Shown piece by piece: positions 61,058 through 64,000 of a stretch of 64,000 bases of DNA. Positions within the stretch are counted from its first letter, which is position 1. Every line of letters starts with the position of its first letter. The stretch is from contig CP058647.1 in NCBI GenBank assembly GCA_014323545.1, positions 1,528,001 to 1,592,000 on the forward strand, written 5' to 3'. A program made the position numbers and the translations under genes. The notes below the pieces were generated by a model. It saw only the letters and a program-made list of their open reading frames with translations. It searched no databases and had not been told where the DNA came from. Source of the stretch: Hyphobacterium sp. CCMP332. GTDB lineage: Bacteria > Bacteroidota > Bacteroidia > Cytophagales > CCMP332.

Positions 61058-64000
61058 TTATTTGATATATACTAAACGCTTGATTTCGCCAGTTTCTGTT
61101 CCAAGGTTTTTGGATTTAACCTTGATTTCGTAAAAATAAACGCCTGAATTTAATTTTTGTTGCTGCGAATTCGTACCATCCCATCGGAGTTGTTCATAAT
61201 TCAGACCATCTACCTTAGTTGTACTCGCCGGAATCTCCATATTCGCAGTTTTCATGAGTTTACCCGTTCTGTCCAATATTCGCAGTTCTAATATCAAATC
61301 TTCACCGGCTGTATTGTGATCAAATGAAAAATATGTGACCTCGCTAAAGGGATTAGGGTAATTCATGACATTTTTTAAAGCCATTGTTTCACTGGAAGCT
61401 ACAACAAACTGAACGGTGGCTTCAGATGAGTTATTGTGTGTATCCCAGGCTTTTAAAGTAAGACTGTGTTCGCCATCAGGTAAATCTTTCAATTGATAAT
61501 TTACTCTGCCTTTCTGATAATTGTCAAGTTCAGATAAATAATAGTCATTGAGAATAATTTTCTCCTCTGAACTGGCGCTTACAAGTGCAGTAATATCGTG
61601 TCCAATTCCGGTTCCGGTAAAATTAATCCCATTTTCATCTTCGAGAAATGCGATTAATTCAGGTGAAGCTGAGGTTAAATCTCCCGAAGAAAATGTGGTA
61701 TCATCGAGGTAAAGGTTTATCAAAGGCGGATCATTATCCGCAATTATATTATCACAACTCGAGCCTACAAACACCCTTGTTTCAAGACCATTGGCATCAA
61801 GTCCGGTTTCAGGGTCATAAGCATAAGATCCGATTTTGCCTTGTCCGATGCTGTAGTCAATATCTTTGGGTACTACAAAATTTACATTGAATTCTCCATT
61901 ATTAACTGTGGCCTTCCCTTTAAATAAAAGGTTTTTATAAATGCTATAAGGAAATTTGGAATTGTCATTACCCAAGGTTGTCAATTGCAGTTTTTTATCG
62001 AATACTTTTAAATCGACAAATCCATTAAAGTTGTTGAGTATGGAACTGTCGAGATCCGCTACAATTCCCTTAATCCCCACAAGACAAAGCGCTTTAAGCG
62101 TGTCTTGCTCAAGATCCGGTGAAACTTCATTGATCTCAGTAATTAATACTCTTTTATCAGGATAGTTTAATTTCATGGATGGATCTCCCAACAATGCAAA
62201 ATTTCTATTGTTAATCTGCTCACTTTCATTTTTTGACCTCCTGATGATTTCACCGAGACTCAGGGCCTGGCCATTTTCTCTGTCAAATACATTGTTGAAA
62301 AATGTCAGGTTAATTGAAAGGTTAGCACTTGAATAAACGGGCCGGGTTGTCGTCATTATTCCTATGGCTCCACCTGATCTTTCAAGCAGTACCATTTCTC
62401 CTCCTGCCACTACATCAGGGTCGTCATATCTCCCAAACTCACAAGTGGCAGTAAAAAAGAATGTTAATTTGTCATAATTATTCCATTGTGAAATCTGATC
62501 CAACCTGAGAATTTGCTCCTCTGTCCAACCAACTTCGCCGCCATGTCCAGAATAATTTACCAAAAGTGTTCCATCCTGTATGGCCCGGTCTAAAGCATTT
62601 TTACCTTCTATTGTTAATGCGCCTGATGGAGAAGAGACTTCGGGATATGCATCGATATAAATTTTCTGGATATCCATTGCTGGATTTGCATTGGCCGCAG
62701 CTATTGAAGCCGCTTCCGCATCTAACATATGTCTGTTAGAATCATCATCATCAGCGACGAATGTCAATTTATTCAGCCAGTCTCCAAAAATGTTTGCTTT
62801 ATTCTCATAAAAAATAACTTTATCAATAATGATTCTGGCCTCTTCAAGAGATTTAACAGGAAAGCGGCCAACACCCACGCTCATTTTATGGGTTCTTTGA
62901 CATGAAACATTATAGCACCACTCTCCAAGCCCATCATCTAAAAAGGCAATATAATCATCCGATGAATGACTGTTTACATCGTGAAGAGAAATGTCTGATT
63001 CATAAACAGGAACAAAATTGGTATTTACAGGACTTCTGTATTTGTAATCGTAGGAGGCATCGCCAAATAGTAAAACATTTTCAAGTGCATTGGGATCTCG
63101 GTCAAATAACATTTTCATATAATCCCTTAAAGCGCATAAATCCTGTTTTCCACTTGAAAACTCATTGTAGATGTGATCGGTACGCACTACCTGTACACTA
63201 AGACCCATTACCTCTCTTTTGTAATTGGCGAAGCGCTCGGCCTCACTTAAGAAAATAGGGTGGGTAATAATTATTAACTCTTTGGGCTGATGCGCGTGCA
63301 GATTTTGATTTTTAACCGCTTTGACTGAAACAGGATTTCCAAGACTGGACAATGAAAAAGCAATGAATTCATTTAATACACCCTGATTGGCATCAAACTT
63401 GAAATTAACCTGACTGCCGTTTCGATTGAATGATTGTCTTATGGGATTCAAAGGATCAGTTACATCCCAAATCTCCAAATCATTGGGAGCATTATTTATT
63501 CGGAATTGAAAGGTTCCCCCTTGTTCGGTTAATTTATTTCTGAATGGAATACTACTGCCATTCCATTCAAGGGCTCGTTTTGCTTCAATAGTAATGTAAT
63601 TCAAATAACCTTTGGCATTAACACTTCCGTTTTTATCGTATCTGATGTTCACATTAAAATTATCAGCCATAGAAATGCTCTGAGGGCTCAGACAGGTTCT
63701 TTGTGTATTGGAATTGAATTTTTGTCCATAACCTGTATTAACACCTGAAATTATTGCATCATTGCCAATTGGGTTGCCATTGATATCGTATCTAAAAACG
63801 GAGCTTGTAGTTGAGGGAGTATGTCTTGCAACCGTATTTATTTCAAGACAAATATCTTCGGTTTTTATCAAGTTGGGAATAGTAAAATTAAAGCTTTGAG
63901 AAAGTGTGAAATCAAATAATTCTCCATACCATTCACGCCCGGATTTTTCAAGGTTTATAAGGTCGGATTGATGCTGAATCCTGTAATCAAAATTATCTAA
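61058..64000 (-). CDS. porU: T9SS sortase/C-terminal signal peptidase PorU (5' end beyond window)
   Basis: The frame runs from the stop at 61058 to the right edge with no in-frame stop; the apparent start at 63871 is an internal TTG, and codons beyond it encode SGREWYGELFDF, a conserved PorU N-terminal segment. PorU is a gingipain-like cysteine protease that removes sorting domains and attaches cargo to A-LPS. The His/Cys dyad is in YSGHGGEVGW and FTATCEFGRYDD. The C-terminus has a FlgD-like and sorting-domain-like part (MNYPNPFSEVTYF, NSGVYFYEIKV). The start and signal peptide lie outside the window. Confidence 0.92.
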   Translation of the reverse strand, partial: LDNFDYRIQHQSDLINLEKSGREWYGELFDFTLSQSFNFTIPNLIKTEDICLEINTVARHTPSTTSSVFRYDINGNPIGNDAIISGVNTGYGQKFNSNTQRTCLSPQSISMADNFNVNIRYDKNGSVNAKGYLNYITIEAKRALEWNGSSIPFRNKLTEQGGTFQFRINNAPNDLEIWDVTDPLNPIRQSFNRNGSQVNFKFDANQGVLNEFIAFSLSSLGNPVSVKAVKNQNLHAHQPKELIIITHPIFLSEAERFANYKREVMGLSVQVVRTDHIYNEFSSGKQDLCALRDYMKMLFDRDPNALENVLLFGDASYDYKYRSPVNTNFVPVYESDISLHDVNSHSSDDYIAFLDDGLGEWCYNVSCQRTHKMSVGVGRFPVKSLEEARIIIDKVIFYENKANIFGDWLNKLTFVADDDDSNRHMLDAEAASIAAANANPAMDIQKIYIDAYPEVSSPSGALTIEGKNALDRAIQDGTLLVNYSGHGGEVGWTEEQILRLDQISQWNNYDKLTFFFTATCEFGRYDDPDVVAGGEMVLLERSGGAIGIMTTTRPVYSSANLSINLTFFNNVFDRENGQALSLGEIIRRSKNESEQINNRNFALLGDPSMKLNYPDKRVLITEINEVSPDLEQDTLKALCLVGIKGIVADLDSSILNNFNGFVDLKVFDKKLQLTTLGNDNSKFPYSIYKNLLFKGKATVNNGEFNVNFVVPKDIDYSIGQGKIGSYAYDPETGLDANGLETRVFVGSSCDNIIADNDPPLINLYLDDTTFSSGDLTSASPELIAFLEDENGINFTGTGIGHDITALVSASSEEKIILNDYYLSELDNYQKGRVNYQLKDLPDGEHSLTLKAWDTHNNSSEATVQFVVASSETMALKNVMNYPNPFSEVTYFSFDHNTAGEDLILELRILDRTGKLMKTANMEIPASTTKVDGLNYEQLRWDGTNSQQQKLNSGVYFYEIKVKSKNLGTETGEIKRLVYIK

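Noticed and set aside
63869-63871. TTG as the start of porU
   Set aside because: The frame stays open to the window edge and the upstream codons encode a conserved PorU segment, so the gene is simply cut by the window.

Overview
The window is AT-rich and gene-dense and belongs to a member of the Bacteroidota, probably a Cytophagales-like or related environmental lineage. The reasons are: the type IX secretion (T9SS) components PorU and PorV, at least six predicted secreted proteins with type A C-terminal sorting domains and one with a type B (gliding-associated) domain, candidate promoters of the Bacteroidota form TTTG-N19-TAnnTTTG, weak Shine-Dalgarno signals, and lipoproteins and outer-membrane proteins typical of the phylum. 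The window holds 54 protein genes that I accept. I see no rRNA, tRNA, CRISPR array, insertion sequence or prophage block. All statements rest on reading the sequence and on recalled family motifs; no database search was run.

Layout. 1-345: a gene-free stretch with five DnaA-box-like 9-mers and a promoter, in front of the class Ia ribonucleotide reductase genes nrdB-nrdA (346-3731). 3803-7133: a T9SS cargo protein, an AMP nucleosidase-like enzyme, a secreted thioredoxin/MsrA-like protein, then almost four copies of a 143-bp tandem repeat with covarying hairpins. 7193-9063: an arsenic module (arsR, arsM, two matching operators) and a convergent TetR regulator. 9200-11358: a base-excision glycosylase, two small unknowns and fdhD. 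11480-15999: a T9SS cargo protein, then a leftward operon of isochorismatase-like hydrolase, VWA protein and MoxR/ChlI-like AAA ATPase, and csaA. 16189-17909: two overlapping secreted proteins, the second carrying a phage tail-collar domain. 18082-23856: Crp/Fnr regulator, ndk, nrnA, FKBP lipoprotein, a HisA-like protein lacking its first catalytic Asp, a beta-barrel protein and a membrane-associated ATP-grasp protein.

23837-33668 is a cell-surface cluster: three large leftward T9SS cargo genes that share modules, and a divergent type B cargo gene whose signal peptide can only be included if translation starts at a non-standard codon (ATA). 33682-38886: gamma-carboxylase-like HTTM protein, GNAT acetyltransferase, phenylalanine hydroxylase, Ca/Na antiporter, SET-domain protein and BASS-family transporter. 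39049-41642: a YceI / porin-like / YceI-like run. 41639-43335: a leftward operon of an iodotyrosine-deiodinase-like flavoprotein and a radical SAM/SPASM protein. 43473-53211: AsmA-like protein, lipoprotein, transglutaminase-like protein, a LytS/LytR-type two-component system with a repeat-containing secreted protein, and a GCS2-CBS fusion. 53385-64000: MMPL/RND transporter, ileS-lspA, and porU-porV in reverse, with porU running off the right edge.

The main functional themes are deoxynucleotide supply, cell-envelope biogenesis and T9SS-dependent surface display, and arsenic methylation. The points I find most worth checking are the DnaA-box cluster beside nrdBA, the covarying 143-bp array, the ATA-start surface protein, the deiodinase-radical SAM operon, the Asp-less HisA paralogue, and the MoxR-VWA operon.
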